A stretch of 64,000 bases of DNA from an uncultured Sedimentitalea sp. (GCA_947504115.1 CANNGH010000011.1:25712-89711); one strand, 5' to 3'. Positions 50,573 through 61,260 are shown, counted from the stretch's first letter. Made by a program: numbers and translations. The notes: a model not told the origin generated them from the sequence alone.

Positions 50573-52591
50573 ATGACGAAACAATCAGGGAACCGCCACC
50601 ACCCGGCGCGGCTGCTGGCGAGCGTGGCGGCGGTGACGTTGCCGTTGGCCGCGGGCGCGCAGCAGGCCGACGACGATGCGACCTATCTCGGGTCGATCAC
50701 GCTGCTGGGGACCGGGCTGGAAACCTCGGTTTTCGAGAATCCCTCGGCGGTCACGGTGCTGGACGAGGAGGATCTCTCGCGCATCCCGCCGGCGCGCGTG
50801 GCCGATTACCTCAAGGACATTCCCGGTGTGCGCGTCGAGGAACAGGGCATCGCCCGCATCCGCATCCGCGGCGAAGAGGCCCGGCGCACGCGCATCCTGA
50901 TCAACGGGCAGGCGATCACCGATCACACCACCTATGGCCCGCCGGTCGTGGTCGATCCCGCCACGGTCGAGCGGATCGAGGTCGTGCGCGGCGCGTCCTC
51001 GGTCGTCAGCGGCCAGCGCGCCATCGGCGGGACGATCAACATCATCACCAAGCGGCGCACGGATGAACCGTTCGAAGCGTCTTCGACCCTGTCTTATTTC
51101 GGCGCATCCGATGGTTGGCGGATTTCCAACTCCATCGCCGGGCGCGAGGGTGGATTCACCTGGCGGCTGAATCAGGGCGCGTCGGAAATCGGCAACCGCC
51201 ACGCCGCCGGCATCGGCGAACTGGTGCCCTCGGACGTCTCCGACCGCAACCTGTCGGGATATATGGGCTATGAGTTCGGCAACCACTGGATCGGCCTCGA
51301 GGCGCAGGCGTTTGACCTGTCGTCGAATGTCTATATCGCGCAGCCCGGCTTTTCGATCGGGCTGCCGAAGCGGGACCTGCGCAAGATAAACGCGTTCTAC
51401 GAGGGCACCGACCTGACGCCATGGCTGACCTCGCTGAAAATCGACGCCTATCATCAGACCATCGACCGCGAGTTCCGCAACCGGTTCGGACCCATCCGTT
51501 CCGACAGCATGGATGAACAGGCCACCTATGGCATCAACGCAACGGCTGAGTTGCAGCTTACGGAAAACTCGCGAACGATTGTCGGCGCGCAATATGAAAA
51601 CGATTTTCTGGATGTCGACGCCACCAATGCACGCACGATCCTTCCGCCACCGGACCCGTCGGACCCGCTCCGGCGCTACGAGGAATCGCGCATCGTCACC
51701 ACATCGGTTTTCGCGCAGAACGAGATCACGCTGTCGCCCCAATGGGCGCTGCATTTCGGCGGGCGCTACTACCATGTCGAGGCGGATCTGGAGCAAAGCA
51801 ACATCAATGCGCCGACCAGCCAATCCGATGATCGTTTTCTGGTGAGCGCAGGAATCGTCTGGACGCCCAACGACGAATGGGCCCTGCGGGGGCTGTTTTC
51901 GCAAGGCTACAACTATCCCACACTGAATCAGTTGTTCAGCGAAGCAGTGGGTGGGCGCACATTGGTGCTGCCCAACCCGGACCTGAAAGCGGAAACAGCC
52001 AACAACTTCGAACTCGGTGCGCGGTTCGACAACGGTGCGACAATTCTGGATACCACGATTTTCTACACCGAAGCGAAGGATTACATCGACCGGCAGCTGC
52101 TTCCATCCGACGCTTCTGGCCGACGCTCCCAATATCGGAACATCTCCCAAGCCGAAACCCTAGGTCTCGAGATCTACGCCGAACACCGGCTGGCGAGCGG
52201 GCTGACACCATGGGTCTCGGGCGCGCTGATCGAGCGCGAGTTCAATTATGCCAGCGGTTTCACATCCACCCACAGCGGCACGCCCTTCGTTTCCGGAAGC
52301 GTCGGCCTGCGCCGTGATTTCGAGTTTCGCGGCATGGCAGCCTCGTTCGATCTGTTCGCCACCGGCGAAAGCCATGCCAAGCTGCTCGAGCCGGATGCGA
52401 GCACGGGAGATATCGAAGTCACGGAAAGCGGCGGCTGGAGCACCGTGAACCTGCGCGGCGCACTGGAGTTGAACAAACACGCGACCGTGTCGCTGCAGCT
52501 CAACAACATCTTCAACAAGCAATACGAACCGTTCGACCAGATGCCGGGTGGCGAGCGCAGCCTGGATGTGGTTCTGTCGGCGCGGTTCTGA
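50573..52591 (+). CDS. TonB-dependent haem receptor
   Basis: A 672-residue outer-membrane receptor. Signal peptide near residues 11-32 (LLASVAAVTLPLAAGA), plug domain from about 50 (PSAVTVLDEEDLSRIPPARV; IRIRGEEARRTRILINGQAI; VERIEVVRGASSVVSGQRAI, the usual plug end), and a 22-strand barrel ending in a C-terminal Phe (DVVLSARF). A haem-receptor FRAP/NPDL-like segment is seen as LVLPNPDLKAETANNFELG near 465-483. Position downstream of hmuSTUV and facing tonB-exbBD indicates haem or haemoprotein uptake. The start at 50573 has AAGGGA six bases upstream; an ATG at 50558 is the alternative. Confidence 0.88.
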   Translation: MTKQSGNRHHPARLLASVAAVTLPLAAGAQQADDDATYLGSITLLGTGLETSVFENPSAVTVLDEEDLSRIPPARVADYLKDIPGVRVEEQGIARIRIRGEEARRTRILINGQAITDHTTYGPPVVVDPATVERIEVVRGASSVVSGQRAIGGTINIITKRRTDEPFEASSTLSYFGASDGWRISNSIAGREGGFTWRLNQGASEIGNRHAAGIGELVPSDVSDRNLSGYMGYEFGNHWIGLEAQAFDLSSNVYIAQPGFSIGLPKRDLRKINAFYEGTDLTPWLTSLKIDAYHQTIDREFRNRFGPIRSDSMDEQATYGINATAELQLTENSRTIVGAQYENDFLDVDATNARTILPPPDPSDPLRRYEESRIVTTSVFAQNEITLSPQWALHFGGRYYHVEADLEQSNINAPTSQSDDRFLVSAGIVWTPNDEWALRGLFSQGYNYPTLNQLFSEAVGGRTLVLPNPDLKAETANNFELGARFDNGATILDTTIFYTEAKDYIDRQLLPSDASGRRSQYRNISQAETLGLEIYAEHRLASGLTPWVSGALIEREFNYASGFTSTHSGTPFVSGSVGLRRDFEFRGMAASFDLFATGESHAKLLEPDASTGDIEVTESGGWSTVNLRGALELNKHATVSLQLNNIFNKQYEPFDQMPGGERSLDVVLSARF

Positions 52592-52612
52592 CCCTTTGAG
52601 CGGAGAGACCCC

Positions 52613-52966
52613 ATGCTGAAAATCGCCCTTTTGACCCTGACCCTGGATGGCGGGGCCGTCCACATGGCAATGACCGAAGCCGAGTCGCCGGAAGAATGCA
52701 AAGGCAAGGCCGAGGCGGTCGAGCAGGTCCTGATCGGCGCCGGCTATACCGTCGTGGCGATGCGCTGCGGGCAGACCGACCTGAACCTCACACCCTACGA
52801 CCACGGCGCCGGCGATCGCGACATGAAATGGCACTATCATGTCACCGTGAACGGCACGGCGCTGGAGGACGGTTTCAGCGCCCGCCCGGTCGAGGCCGGC
52901 ACCTGCACGGCCGAGGGCGATGGCGCGTATTGCGCCGTCTCGGCGCAGGGTCCGCAGGCGGAGTGA
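52613..52966 (+). CDS. Small protein of unknown function downstream of the haem receptor
   Basis: A 117-residue protein with no clear signal peptide, though residues 2-11 are hydrophobic. It begins 21 bp after the receptor stop behind GAGCGGAGAG, so it is surely co-transcribed. Segments ESPEECKGKAEAVEQVLIGA, YTVVAMRCGQTDLNLTPYDH and DMKWHYHVTVNG give four cysteines and several His residues. A role in haem handling is an inference from position alone; no family is recognised. Confidence 0.65.
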   Translation: MLKIALLTLTLDGGAVHMAMTEAESPEECKGKAEAVEQVLIGAGYTVVAMRCGQTDLNLTPYDHGAGDRDMKWHYHVTVNGTALEDGFSARPVEAGTCTAEGDGAYCAVSAQGPQAE

Positions 52967-52984
52967 GCGGCGCGGGCGCGTCCG

Positions 52985-53833
52985 TTACGAACGCGCCGCG
53001 ACCGCCATGCGCGACGTGCGGCGCGTGATTGCCAGACGCCGCAGGAACGCCGCGATGAAGATCGCCGTCAGGATCAGCACGATGGTGGCGGCGGGCGCGC
53101 TGTCGATGAAGAAGCTGGCATAGACCCCGCTGACCATCGACACCGCACAAACCGCGACCGAAACGATCAGCATCCGCCCGAAGCTGCGCACGGTCAGGAA
53201 CGCGATGGCCCCAGGCGTCACCAGCAAGGCCACCGCCAGGATCAGCCCCGTGGCCGTCAGCGTCGAGACGATGGCCAGCGACAGCACCGCCAGCAGCCCG
53301 TAATTCAGCAGCCCGGTATGCAGTCCGCTGGCCCGCGCCTGCGCCGGATCGAAGGCGTGCAGCAGCAGATCCTTCCATTTCAGCACCAGAAACGCGCTGA
53401 CGCCCAGCGAGATCAGGCCGGCCGTCCAGAGATCCTGCGGCCCCACGCCCAGCATGTTGCCGAACAGGACATGGTCCAGATGCTCGGTCGTGGTGATCGA
53501 AGTGTACATGATGATCCCGACCCCGAACATGCCCGAGAACACCACGCCCATCACCGTATCCTGCTTGATCCGGCTGTTCTGCGACAGATAACCCGTCAGC
53601 AGCGCACAGGTCATGCCCGCGCCGAAGGCGCCGACGATCAGCGGGATGCCCGTCATCCATGCCAGCACCACGCCCGGCAGCACCGCATGGCTGACCGCGT
53701 CGCCCATCAGCGCCCAGCCCTTGAGCACCAGAAAGCAGGACAGCAGTGCGGTCGGCGGCGCGACCAGAAGCGCGATCCAGAAGGCGTTCTGCATGAACGG
53801 GAACTGGAACGGCAGAAGCAGGGTATCGATCAC
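52985..53833 (-). CDS. sitD: Manganese/iron ABC transporter permease (SitD)
   Basis: A 282-residue ABC-3 family permease. SCFLVLKGWALMGDAVSHAV near residues 32-51 and LPGVVLAWM follow the family signature, and LTATGLILAVALLVTPGAIA near 196-215 is the second conserved block. The start is GTG at 53833, supported by a near-perfect AAGGAGGT site and a GTGA overlap with the sitC stop. It pairs with SitC as heterodimeric channel for Mn2+ (or Fe2+). Confidence 0.92.
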   Translation of the reverse strand: MIDTLLLPFQFPFMQNAFWIALLVAPPTALLSCFLVLKGWALMGDAVSHAVLPGVVLAWMTGIPLIVGAFGAGMTCALLTGYLSQNSRIKQDTVMGVVFSGMFGVGIIMYTSITTTEHLDHVLFGNMLGVGPQDLWTAGLISLGVSAFLVLKWKDLLLHAFDPAQARASGLHTGLLNYGLLAVLSLAIVSTLTATGLILAVALLVTPGAIAFLTVRSFGRMLIVSVAVCAVSMVSGVYASFFIDSAPAATIVLILTAIFIAAFLRRLAITRRTSRMAVAARS

Positions 53834-54732
53834 GGGTGAACCTCCTTTTGCACGGCGGTGGGCGCTGCGGGCACATGATGCTGCGCAAGCGCCTGCGACG
53901 CCTTGCGCCGCGCGGCCAGCGTGCCGTGCTTGGGCGCGAAAAAGAACGCCAGCAGGAACAGCAGCGTCTGCAGCGCGACGATCACGCCGCCCGTCGCGCC
54001 GTCGAGGAAATAGCTGATATAGGCCCCCACAAAGCTGGTCACGGTTCCGATCAGCACCGACACCACGATCAGGCGCGGAAAGCGGTCGCACAGCAGATAG
54101 GCGGTCGCCCCCGGTGTGACCACCAACGCGATCACCAGAAACGCGCCCACGGTCATCATCGCCGCGACGACTGCCGCCGACAGCAGGATGAAGAACACCG
54201 CCTTGAGCAGGTCCGGGCGCAGACCGATGCTGCGCGCATGGTTCTCGTCGAAGAAGACGACCATCAGGTCTTTCCATTTCGCCAGCAGCACCGCCATCGA
54301 CACGAACCCGATGATCGCCAGTTGCAGCGTGTCGCCGGGCGTGATGGCCAGGATATTGCCCATGATGATGGTCTGGATGCTGACCGACATCGGCGACAGC
54401 GACACCATGAACAGGCCCAGCCCGAAGAACGAGGTGAAGATGATACCGATGATCACGTCGATCTTCAGCCCCGAGCGCCCCGACAGGAACAGCATCGAGC
54501 CGGCCGCCAGCGCGCCGGCGATGAACGCGCCCAGCGCGAAGGGAAGGCCGAGGATATAGGCCCCGGCCACGCCGGGCACGACCGAATGGGACAGCGCGTC
54601 GCCGATCAGCGACCAGCCTTTCAGCATCAGGTAACAGGACAGGAAGGCGCAGACCCCGCCGACCAGCGCCGACACCCACATCGCGTTGAACATGTAATTA
54701 TAGCTGAACGGCTCAAGCAGCAGGTCGATCAT
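53830..54732 (-). CDS. sitC: Manganese/iron ABC transporter permease (SitC)
   Basis: A 300-residue ABC-3 permease. [20 protein letters not shown] near residues 34-53 with [36 protein letters not shown] near 128-143, and [20 protein letters not shown] near 195-214. The C-terminal 25 residues are polar. It overlaps sitB and sitD by four bases on each side. Confidence 0.92.
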   Translation of the reverse strand: MIDLLLEPFSYNYMFNAMWVSALVGGVCAFLSCYLMLKGWSLIGDALSHSVVPGVAGAYILGLPFALGAFIAGALAAGSMLFLSGRSGLKIDVIIGIIFTSFFGLGLFMVSLSPMSVSIQTIIMGNILAITPGDTLQLAIIGFVSMAVLLAKWKDLMVVFFDENHARSIGLRPDLLKAVFFILLSAAVVAAMMTVGAFLVIALVVTPGATAYLLCDRFPRLIVVSVLIGTVTSFVGAYISYFLDGATGGVIVALQTLLFLLAFFFAPKHGTLAARRKASQALAQHHVPAAPTAVQKEVHP

Positions 54733-55661
54733 GGCTGGTCTCCGGCATCGGGCTTGTTCGCGGTGACCGCCTTTTTCCGGCGGCCGCGCTTGCCGTATTT
54801 GACGAAGGGGCGTTCATCGTCGGTCAGGATGGAAATCTCGCGCGGGTCGTCGTCGTCGTGCAGGTCGGTGCCGCCCAGCGTGAAGTGCCGCAGCACGCCA
54901 CCAAAGGCCCGTTCGAGATTGTCATGGGTAAAGGTCGTCTCGGTCGGGCCATGGGCCAGCACCGTGCCCTTGACCAGAATCGTGCGGTCGCAGAATTCCG
55001 GCACCGACCCGAGGTTGTGGGTGGAAACCAGCATCACCCTGCCTTCGTCCCGCAACTCGCGCAGAAGCGCGACGATCTGCTCCTCGGTCTTGACGTCCAC
55101 GCCGGTGAACGGCTCGTCCAGCAGGATCACCTGCCCGGCTTGCGCAAGGCTGCGCGCCAGAAACACGCGCTTGCGCTGGCCGCCGGACAGTTCGCCGATC
55201 TGGCGGTGGCGGAAGTCCTGCATGTTGACGCGGCGCAGCGCTTCATCGACGGCCGCGTGATCGGCGGCTTTGGGACGCCGCAGGAACCCCATGTGACCGT
55301 AGCGGCCCATCATCACCACGTCCTCGACCAGCACCGGAAAGGTCCAATCAACCTCTTCGGCCTGGGGCACATAGGCGACAAGGTTCTGGCGCAGGGCCTG
55401 TTTCACCGATCTGCCCAGCAACCGGATTTCGCCTCGCGCGGCGGGCACGAAGCCCATGATGGCCTTGAACAGCGTCGATTTCCCGGCGCCGTTCACGCCC
55501 ACCAGCGCAGTGATCGTGCCGCGCGGAATTTCGAAACTGGCATCATACAGGGCGGTGTGGCCGTTGCGATAGGTCACAGTCACGTCGCGGACAAGAATAC
55601 CGCCCGCCGGTCCTTCGGCGTCGGTCGCGTCCATGGCTTCGGGGGTTAGGTCGAGCATCAT
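54729..55661 (-). CDS. sitB: Manganese/iron ABC transporter ATP-binding protein (SitB)
   Basis: A 310-residue ABC ATPase. Walker [10 protein letters not shown] near residues 56-64, signature [18 protein letters not shown] near 156-173, Walker [13 protein letters not shown] near 177-188, switch STHNLGSV near 213-220. The C-terminus carries an acidic then basic tail ([27 protein letters not shown]) beyond the usual end. Two adjacent ATGs (55661 and 55658) are possible; AAGGA is better spaced for the second. A tandem 14-bp repeat lies directly upstream. Confidence 0.92.
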   Translation of the reverse strand: MMLDLTPEAMDATDAEGPAGGILVRDVTVTYRNGHTALYDASFEIPRGTITALVGVNGAGKSTLFKAIMGFVPAARGEIRLLGRSVKQALRQNLVAYVPQAEEVDWTFPVLVEDVVMMGRYGHMGFLRRPKAADHAAVDEALRRVNMQDFRHRQIGELSGGQRKRVFLARSLAQAGQVILLDEPFTGVDVKTEEQIVALLRELRDEGRVMLVSTHNLGSVPEFCDRTILVKGTVLAHGPTETTFTHDNLERAFGGVLRHFTLGGTDLHDDDDPREISILTDDERPFVKYGKRGRRKKAVTANKPDAGDQP

Positions 55662-55667
55662 CTCATC

Positions 55668-55695
55668 CTTGTTCGTTCTGGCTTGTTCGTTCTGG
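55668..55695. repeat. Tandem 14-bp direct repeat before sitB
   Basis: CTTGTTCGTTCTGG occurs twice without spacer (55668-55681 and 55682-55695). On the transcribed strand the repeat ends in the AAG of the sitB ribosome-binding site. It is an exact duplication in the sitA-sitB gap and could vary in copy number. Confidence 0.75.
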
Positions 55696-55770
55696 CATTC
55701 GGATCGTTCGGCAGGCCGGCCACAACGAACAGCGGTTCGCGATGGCGCAAAGGTCGTGGGCGGCGTCGCC

Positions 55771-56691
55771 TCAGTTCGTCTGCGGCGCCAGCGCGTTGGC
55801 GATCGTCTCGGCATCGACGCGCAGCAGGTCGAGATATGTCGGCACCGGGCCGTCCGCCTCGCTGAGGGAATCAACGTAGAGAACGCCACCGTATTCCGCC
55901 CCGGTCTCGCGCGCGACCTGCTTGGCCGGGGCCTGATTGACAGTGCTTTCGCAGAACACCGCCGGAACGTCGTTTTCGCGAACCGTGTCGATCACCTTGC
56001 GCACCTGTTGCGGTGTGCCGGTCTGATCGGCGTTGATCGGCCACAGATACGCCTCTTTCAAACCGAAATCGCGGGTCAGATAGCTGAACGCGCCCTCGCA
56101 GGTGACCAGCCAGCGCCGGTCCTCGGGCACCGACTGGACGCGCTTGCGCAGGGGTTCGATGGTGTCGCGGATCTGCTGCTTGTAGCTTTCGGCATTGGCG
56201 GCATAGGTTTCGGCGTTGGCGGAGTCGTGTTCGGACAGCGCATCGCGGATGTTGTCGACATAGACCAGCGCATTATCCAGCCCCATCCAGCCATGCGGGT
56301 TGGGCAGGCCCTCGTATTCGCCCTCGGCAATCGACACCGGCTCGATCCCCTGGGTCAGGGTGGCGGATGGCATGTCGCCCAGATTGTTGACGAACTGTTC
56401 GAACCAAAGCTCCAGGTTCAGCCCGTTCCACAGGATCAGGTCGGCATCCGAGGCGCGCACGATGTCTTGCGGCGTCGGCTCGTAGCCGTGGATTTCGGCG
56501 CCGGCCTTGGTGATCGACACGACCTCAGCCGCGTCTCCCGCCACGTTCTGCGCCATGTCGGCAAGGATGGTAAAGGTCGTGACCACCTTGAACCGGTCCG
56601 ATTTCTCCTGCGCGTGGGCGGTAAAGGCGAACAGCGTTGCCGAGGCAATCGCCGCTGCCAGCGTGAGGATTCGGGAGGAGGGTCGTGTCAT
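55771..56691 (-). CDS. sitA: Manganese/iron ABC transporter substrate-binding protein (SitA)
   Basis: A 306-residue cluster A-I metal-binding protein. Signal peptide near residues 7-27 ([20 protein letters not shown]). Metal ligands of the SitA/MntC type are visible: His in [13 protein letters not shown] near 68, His in [14 protein letters not shown] near 133, Glu in [14 protein letters not shown] near 198 and Asp in [14 protein letters not shown] near 273. The His-His-Glu-Asp set and the DGPV ending favour Mn2+/Fe2+ over zinc. First gene of sitABCD; a Fur-type box is 65 bp upstream. Confidence 0.93.
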   Translation of the reverse strand: MTRPSSRILTLAAAIASATLFAFTAHAQEKSDRFKVVTTFTILADMAQNVAGDAAEVVSITKAGAEIHGYEPTPQDIVRASDADLILWNGLNLELWFEQFVNNLGDMPSATLTQGIEPVSIAEGEYEGLPNPHGWMGLDNALVYVDNIRDALSEHDSANAETYAANAESYKQQIRDTIEPLRKRVQSVPEDRRWLVTCEGAFSYLTRDFGLKEAYLWPINADQTGTPQQVRKVIDTVRENDVPAVFCESTVNQAPAKQVARETGAEYGGVLYVDSLSEADGPVPTYLDLLRVDAETIANALAPQTN

Positions 56692-56755
56692 GCTCTGACT
56701 CCGGTCTGTTAATGCGATGTACTGCTAATGCGAAGCAGTCGCAACTGTCAAGTGA

Positions 56756-56774
56756 ATTGAGAATGATTCGCAAT
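56756..56774. promoter_or_regulatory. Fur/Mur-type box upstream of sitA
   Basis: ATTGAGAATGATTCGCAAT, a 19-bp dyad with mismatches only at positions 5 and 15 and the centre. It fits the Fur-family box, and in Rhodobacteraceae the manganese-responsive Fur homologue Mur controls sitABCD. Repression of sitA by Mn2+-loaded Mur is the likely outcome. Confidence 0.75.
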
Positions 56775-56800
56775 ATGGCACCAACGCTCCCCCGGGTGCG

Positions 56801-58786
56801 TCAGTTCAGCGCCAGCGCCGCCTTCCTCCCCTCGTAGATCGCAAAGGCCGCATTGCGCGGAGCGTTGGCATCGCCGATCAACTGCGCGGCAATGCCGCGT
56901 TCCGCCAGTTCGCCGCGCAGGCTCATATCCGCGACATTGACCGTCGCCAGAACCAGCGACTCCGCCGGCAGATGGCTTTGCCGGCCGGTCAGCAGCGATT
57001 GCAGGGTCGCACCCTCGCCGCTCCATCCGGCAATGGCGGTTTCCACCACGAAGTCAACGCCCAGGCCCGCCAGTTCGCGACGCAGCGGCCAGTCGGCGGC
57101 AGAGCGTTGCAGCTCCCGGCCCACCATCGGGTCTGGGGTGACGATGGTGACGGCGTGACCGTCCTGCGCCAGTTTCCACGCGGTGCCGCAGCCACGCCAG
57201 TTGCCGCCCTCGTCCAGCACGACCACCCGGCGGCCCAGACGCGCGCGCCGCGCCATGGCGTCTTCGCAGGACCAGACATTGCCGCTGTCGATCCCCGGCA
57301 GTTGCGGCAGATGCGGCAATGCCTTCTGGAAACCGGTTTCGGCGGGCAGCGAACCGGTGGCAAGGATCACGTGATCGGCGCCGAAACCGGCGATATCCCC
57401 GGCATCGAGATATGCGTTATAGCGCAGATCGACCCGCAACCGGTCGAGTTGCCGACCATACCAGCCGATCAGATCGGTGATCTGCCCGCGCCTCGGCTGC
57501 ATGCCCGCCAGCCGGAACTGGCCGCCCGGACCGGGGCTGGCCTCAACCAGTGTCACCTCATGGCCGCGTTCGCCCGCCACGCGCGCGGCCTCCAGACCCG
57601 CCGGGCCGGCGCCGACGATCAGCACCCGGCGCGACGTCGGCGCGTTGTGAAACCGGTCGCCGCCCCAATCCTGTTCGCGCCCCACGGACGGGTTGACCAG
57701 ACAGGAAATCCAGTAATCCCGCCCCCGCCTGCCCCAGCATTGCTGATTGCAGGAAATGCAGCCACGAATATCCCCGGCCCGGCCCGCTTCGGCCTTGGCG
57801 ACAAGGTGCGGGTCGGCGATCTGTCCGCGCACGATCGAGACCAGATCGGCCTCGCCCGCGCCTAGCACCGCATCGGCGTTTTCCGGCGTGCGGATATGGC
57901 TTTCAGCCGTCACCAGCGCATGTTTCACCACCGATTTCAGCCGTGCCGCCAGATCGACGCCCAGTTTCTCCCGATAGAGAAATGTCGGCATCAGCTTGGA
58001 AAAGTCGAAATAGCCGCCGGTGCCGCAGGTGACGTAATCCATCAGCCGCTCAGCATCGTGCAGGGCGACGATTTCCGCCGTTTCCTCCCGGCTGAGCGCG
58101 GCAGCGACGTCGGGTTCGTCATTGACCGCAAGCCCGACGATGAAATCCTCCCCGCAGGCCGCACGGATGCGGCGCAGAACCTCGCGCGAGAACCGGGTGC
58201 GGTTCTCAAGGCTCCCGCCCCATTCGTCGCGGCGGGTGTTCGACATGGGTGTCCAGAACTGGTCGAGCAGGCCATGATAGGCCGCCCAGACCTCGACGCC
58301 ATCAAACCCGGCCTGCTGGCAGCGCCGGGCGGCGGCAACGAAACTCGCGATGGTTTCCTCGATCTCGTCGGTGCTCATCTCGTGGCTGCCGTCGCTGTCG
58401 TGCCAGCTTGGCCCGCCCGAAGGCGACCAATGCGCGTGCCAGGAATTGTCGCCGTCGCCATGCGCGCCCACATGGTAAAGCTGCTGGATCATCACGGTAT
58501 CATAGGGGCGGCAGGCATCGGTCAGGCGGCGGAAATGCGGGATTACGGCGTCGTCGCAGGGGCGGAAATTGCCCCGCGTCAGAACGGCGGCGGGATGGAC
58601 CGGCATCGGCTCGACCACGATCATCGCGGCGCCGCCCATGGCGCGCTCGACGTAATAGGCAATGTGCTGCTCGCCCGGCAGACCGTCGCGGGCCATGTTG
58701 GTGGTGTGGGCGCCAAAGACGATGCGGTTCTTCAGCTTTCTGTGACGCAAGCGCGCGGGCCTGAAGATATGAGAAAAGCCGCCCAT
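56801..58786 (-). CDS. FMN/4Fe-4S/FAD oxidoreductase of the trimethylamine-dehydrogenase/dienoyl-CoA-reductase type
   Basis: A 661-residue two-domain flavoenzyme. Residues 5-335 form an old-yellow-enzyme TIM barrel (LKNRIVFGAHTTNMARDGLP; QQLYHVGAHGDG; GFDGVEVWAAYHGLLDQFWT). Cys343, Cys346, Cys350 and Cys362 provide the 4Fe-4S site in the GCISCNQQCWGRRG region, and residues 385-661 bind FAD and NAD(P) (VLIVGAGPAGLEAARVAGER). Known relatives demethylate methylated amines (dimethylglycine, N-methylproline, stachydrine) or reduce dienoyl-CoA; the start of the barrel resembles the demethylase group. It follows a peptide/opine-type ABC operon on the same strand, so its substrate may be imported by that system. 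Confidence 0.88.
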   Translation of the reverse strand: MGGFSHIFRPARLRHRKLKNRIVFGAHTTNMARDGLPGEQHIAYYVERAMGGAAMIVVEPMPVHPAAVLTRGNFRPCDDAVIPHFRRLTDACRPYDTVMIQQLYHVGAHGDGDNSWHAHWSPSGGPSWHDSDGSHEMSTDEIEETIASFVAAARRCQQAGFDGVEVWAAYHGLLDQFWTPMSNTRRDEWGGSLENRTRFSREVLRRIRAACGEDFIVGLAVNDEPDVAAALSREETAEIVALHDAERLMDYVTCGTGGYFDFSKLMPTFLYREKLGVDLAARLKSVVKHALVTAESHIRTPENADAVLGAGEADLVSIVRGQIADPHLVAKAEAGRAGDIRGCISCNQQCWGRRGRDYWISCLVNPSVGREQDWGGDRFHNAPTSRRVLIVGAGPAGLEAARVAGERGHEVTLVEASPGPGGQFRLAGMQPRRGQITDLIGWYGRQLDRLRVDLRYNAYLDAGDIAGFGADHVILATGSLPAETGFQKALPHLPQLPGIDSGNVWSCEDAMARRARLGRRVVVLDEGGNWRGCGTAWKLAQDGHAVTIVTPDPMVGRELQRSAADWPLRRELAGLGVDFVVETAIAGWSGEGATLQSLLTGRQSHLPAESLVLATVNVADMSLRGELAERGIAAQLIGDANAPRNAAFAIYEGRKAALALN

Positions 58787-58824
58787 CGCTTCCTCCCCGC
58801 CCGCGATCGCCCCTCATTCAGAGC

Positions 58825-58856
58825 GCGGATTTGACACCTCTGTCAAGAGAATCCGC
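58825..58856. promoter_or_regulatory. Nested inverted repeat between ABC operon and FAD oxidoreductase gene
   Basis: GCGGATT (58825-58831) pairs with AATCCGC (58850-58856), enclosing TTGACA (58831-58836), CCTC, TGTCAA (58841-58846). The inner perfect 6-bp dyad looks like an operator; as RNA the whole could fold. It lies 39 bp upstream of the oxidoreductase start, and on the minus strand contains TTGACA suitable as a -35. Confidence 0.55.
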
Positions 58857-58859
58857 CGC

Positions 58860-59605
<746 letters not shown>

Positions 59606-59609
<4 letters not shown>

Positions 59610-60415
59610 CCCCGCCCCTCCAGCGCGTCATCGAACCGGCGCGCGGCGGCGACCAGATCCTGCGTATAGGAATGTTGCGGCGCGCGTAGCAGGCGGTCCA
59701 CCGGGCCGCTTTCCACCGCCTCGCCGGCGCGCAGGACAAGGGCGCGATCGCTGACCTGGGCGACGATGGGCAGATCGTGGGTGATGAACATCAGCGCCAT
59801 GCCGCGCTCGGCCACCAGACGGCGCAGAAGGTCCAGCAATTCGGCCTGCGTTGTGACATCCAGCGCGGTGGTGGGTTCGTCCGCGATCAGCAGGTCGGGG
59901 CGGCAGGCCAGCGCCATCGCCAGCGCGATCCGCTGGCGCTGACCGCCGGAAATCTCGTGCGGAAAGGCGCGGATCAGGCGGGCGGGATCGGGCAGGCGGA
60001 CCTCGTCCAGCAGGCGCGCGATCTCGGCGCGCAGGGCGCTGCGCGTCAGCGCCGCGCCATCGCGGCGGGCACGGCGGCGGATCGGCTCGGCCAGTTGGCG
60101 CCCGATGCGCATCAGCGGGTCGAGCGCGGTCAGCGGTTCCTGAAACACCATGGCGGCGGCGCGGCCGCGCAACGCGCGCAATTGCCGTTCCGGCGCGCCC
60201 ACCACCTGCTGCCCGTCCAGCCGCACCGACCCGCTGGCGCGCAAGCCCCCCGGCAAAAGCCCCATCACCGCCAGCGCGGTCAGCGACTTGCCCGAACCGG
60301 ATTCACCGATCACCCCCAGCCGCTCGCCCGGCGCGATGATCAACGACAGGTCGCGCACCAGCACCTTGCCGCCGGTGCTTATGGTCAGCCCGTCGATCTC
60401 CAGCAGCGCGCCCAT
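59606..60415 (-). CDS. Dipeptide/opine-type ABC transporter ATP-binding protein (DppD/OppD-like)
   Basis: A 269-residue ABC ATPase. Walker A GESGSGKSL near residues 38-46, AMVFQEPLTALDPLMRIG near 90-107, signature ISGGQRQRIALAMALAC near 157-173, Walker B LIADEPTTALD near 179-189, switch ITHDLPIVAQ. The start at 60415 is fixed by homology and by a one-base overlap with the permease stop; the frame is open further upstream. Forms a heterodimer with the DppF-like protein. Confidence 0.9.
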
Positions 60416-61260
60416 CAGCGTTGTGTCGGGTCGTTGCGCGCGCGCAGCCCGTCCGCCAGAAGGTTCATCCCGATCACCAGCGTCACCAGCGCGATGCCCG
60501 GCGCGATGGCCCCGAAGGGCGCGACGAAAACGGTGCCCTGCGCCTCTTGCAGCAGCCGCCCCCACGACGCGTTGGGCGGCGGCGGCCCCAGCCCGAGATA
60601 GGACAGCGACGCCTCGGCGATCACCGCCAGCCCGAATTGCAGCGCGAAATTGACCGAGAGCGTCGGCCAGATATTCGGCAGCACATGGCGGAAAACGATG
60701 CCCGGCCAGGACGAGCCCGAGGTGCGCGCGGCGGTGACGTAATCCTGCCGCAGCACGCGCTTGACCAGAATGCGCGACAGCCGGGCGACGATGGCGGAAA
60801 TCGCGATCCCCAGCGCCAGCGTGGCGGTGCCCAGCGACGGGCGCTCGCTCGCCGCCACCACCAGCATCGCCAGCAAAAGCGTGGGAAAGGCGATCAGGAT
60901 ATCCAGCGCCGCCGCCAGCACATCGTCCAGGAACCGCGTCGCGAAGGCCGCCAGCACGCCCAGCGTCACGCCGATCGCCGCGCCCATCAAGACCGCCCCG
61001 GTCCCCACGATCAGGGCGATGCGCGAGCCGATCATGATCTGGCTGAGCATATCGCGCCCCAGCCGGTCGGTGCCGGCGGGGTGCAGCCATGACGGTGCCT
61101 CAAGCCGTGTGCCCGCGGTGCCGGTCGGATCGTAGGGCAGCCAGACCAGCGTCAGCAACGCGATCCCCAGATGCAGCCCGACCAGCACCAGCCCTACGCG
61201 CAGCGTGCGCGAGGGACGGCGGCGCGGTGGCACGGTGGCCTGCACATCGGCGGCGGTCAT
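60415..61260 (-). CDS. Dipeptide/opine-type ABC transporter permease (DppC/OppC-like)
   Basis: A 281-residue permease with six helices. HPAGTDRLGRDMLSQIMIGS near residues 61-80 is the DppC signature, and RQDYVTAARTSGSSWPGIVF then RHVLPN near 171-196 is the EAA coupling loop, followed by AEASLSYLGLGPPPPNASWG. It overlaps the DppB-like gene by four bases. Substrate could be peptides, opines or nickel; the neighbouring demethylase-type flavoenzyme hints at methylated amine compounds. Confidence 0.92.
   Translation of the reverse strand: MTAADVQATVPPRRRPSRTLRVGLVLVGLHLGIALLTLVWLPYDPTGTAGTRLEAPSWLHPAGTDRLGRDMLSQIMIGSRIALIVGTGAVLMGAAIGVTLGVLAAFATRFLDDVLAAALDILIAFPTLLLAMLVVAASERPSLGTATLALGIAISAIVARLSRILVKRVLRQDYVTAARTSGSSWPGIVFRHVLPNIWPTLSVNFALQFGLAVIAEASLSYLGLGPPPPNASWGRLLQEAQGTVFVAPFGAIAPGIALVTLVIGMNLLADGLRARNDPTQR

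Noticed and set aside
53830..54679. Fused SitC-SitD frame
   Set aside because: The upstream half of that frame is sitC out of frame; sitD starts at a GTG with a near-perfect ribosome-binding site at 53833.
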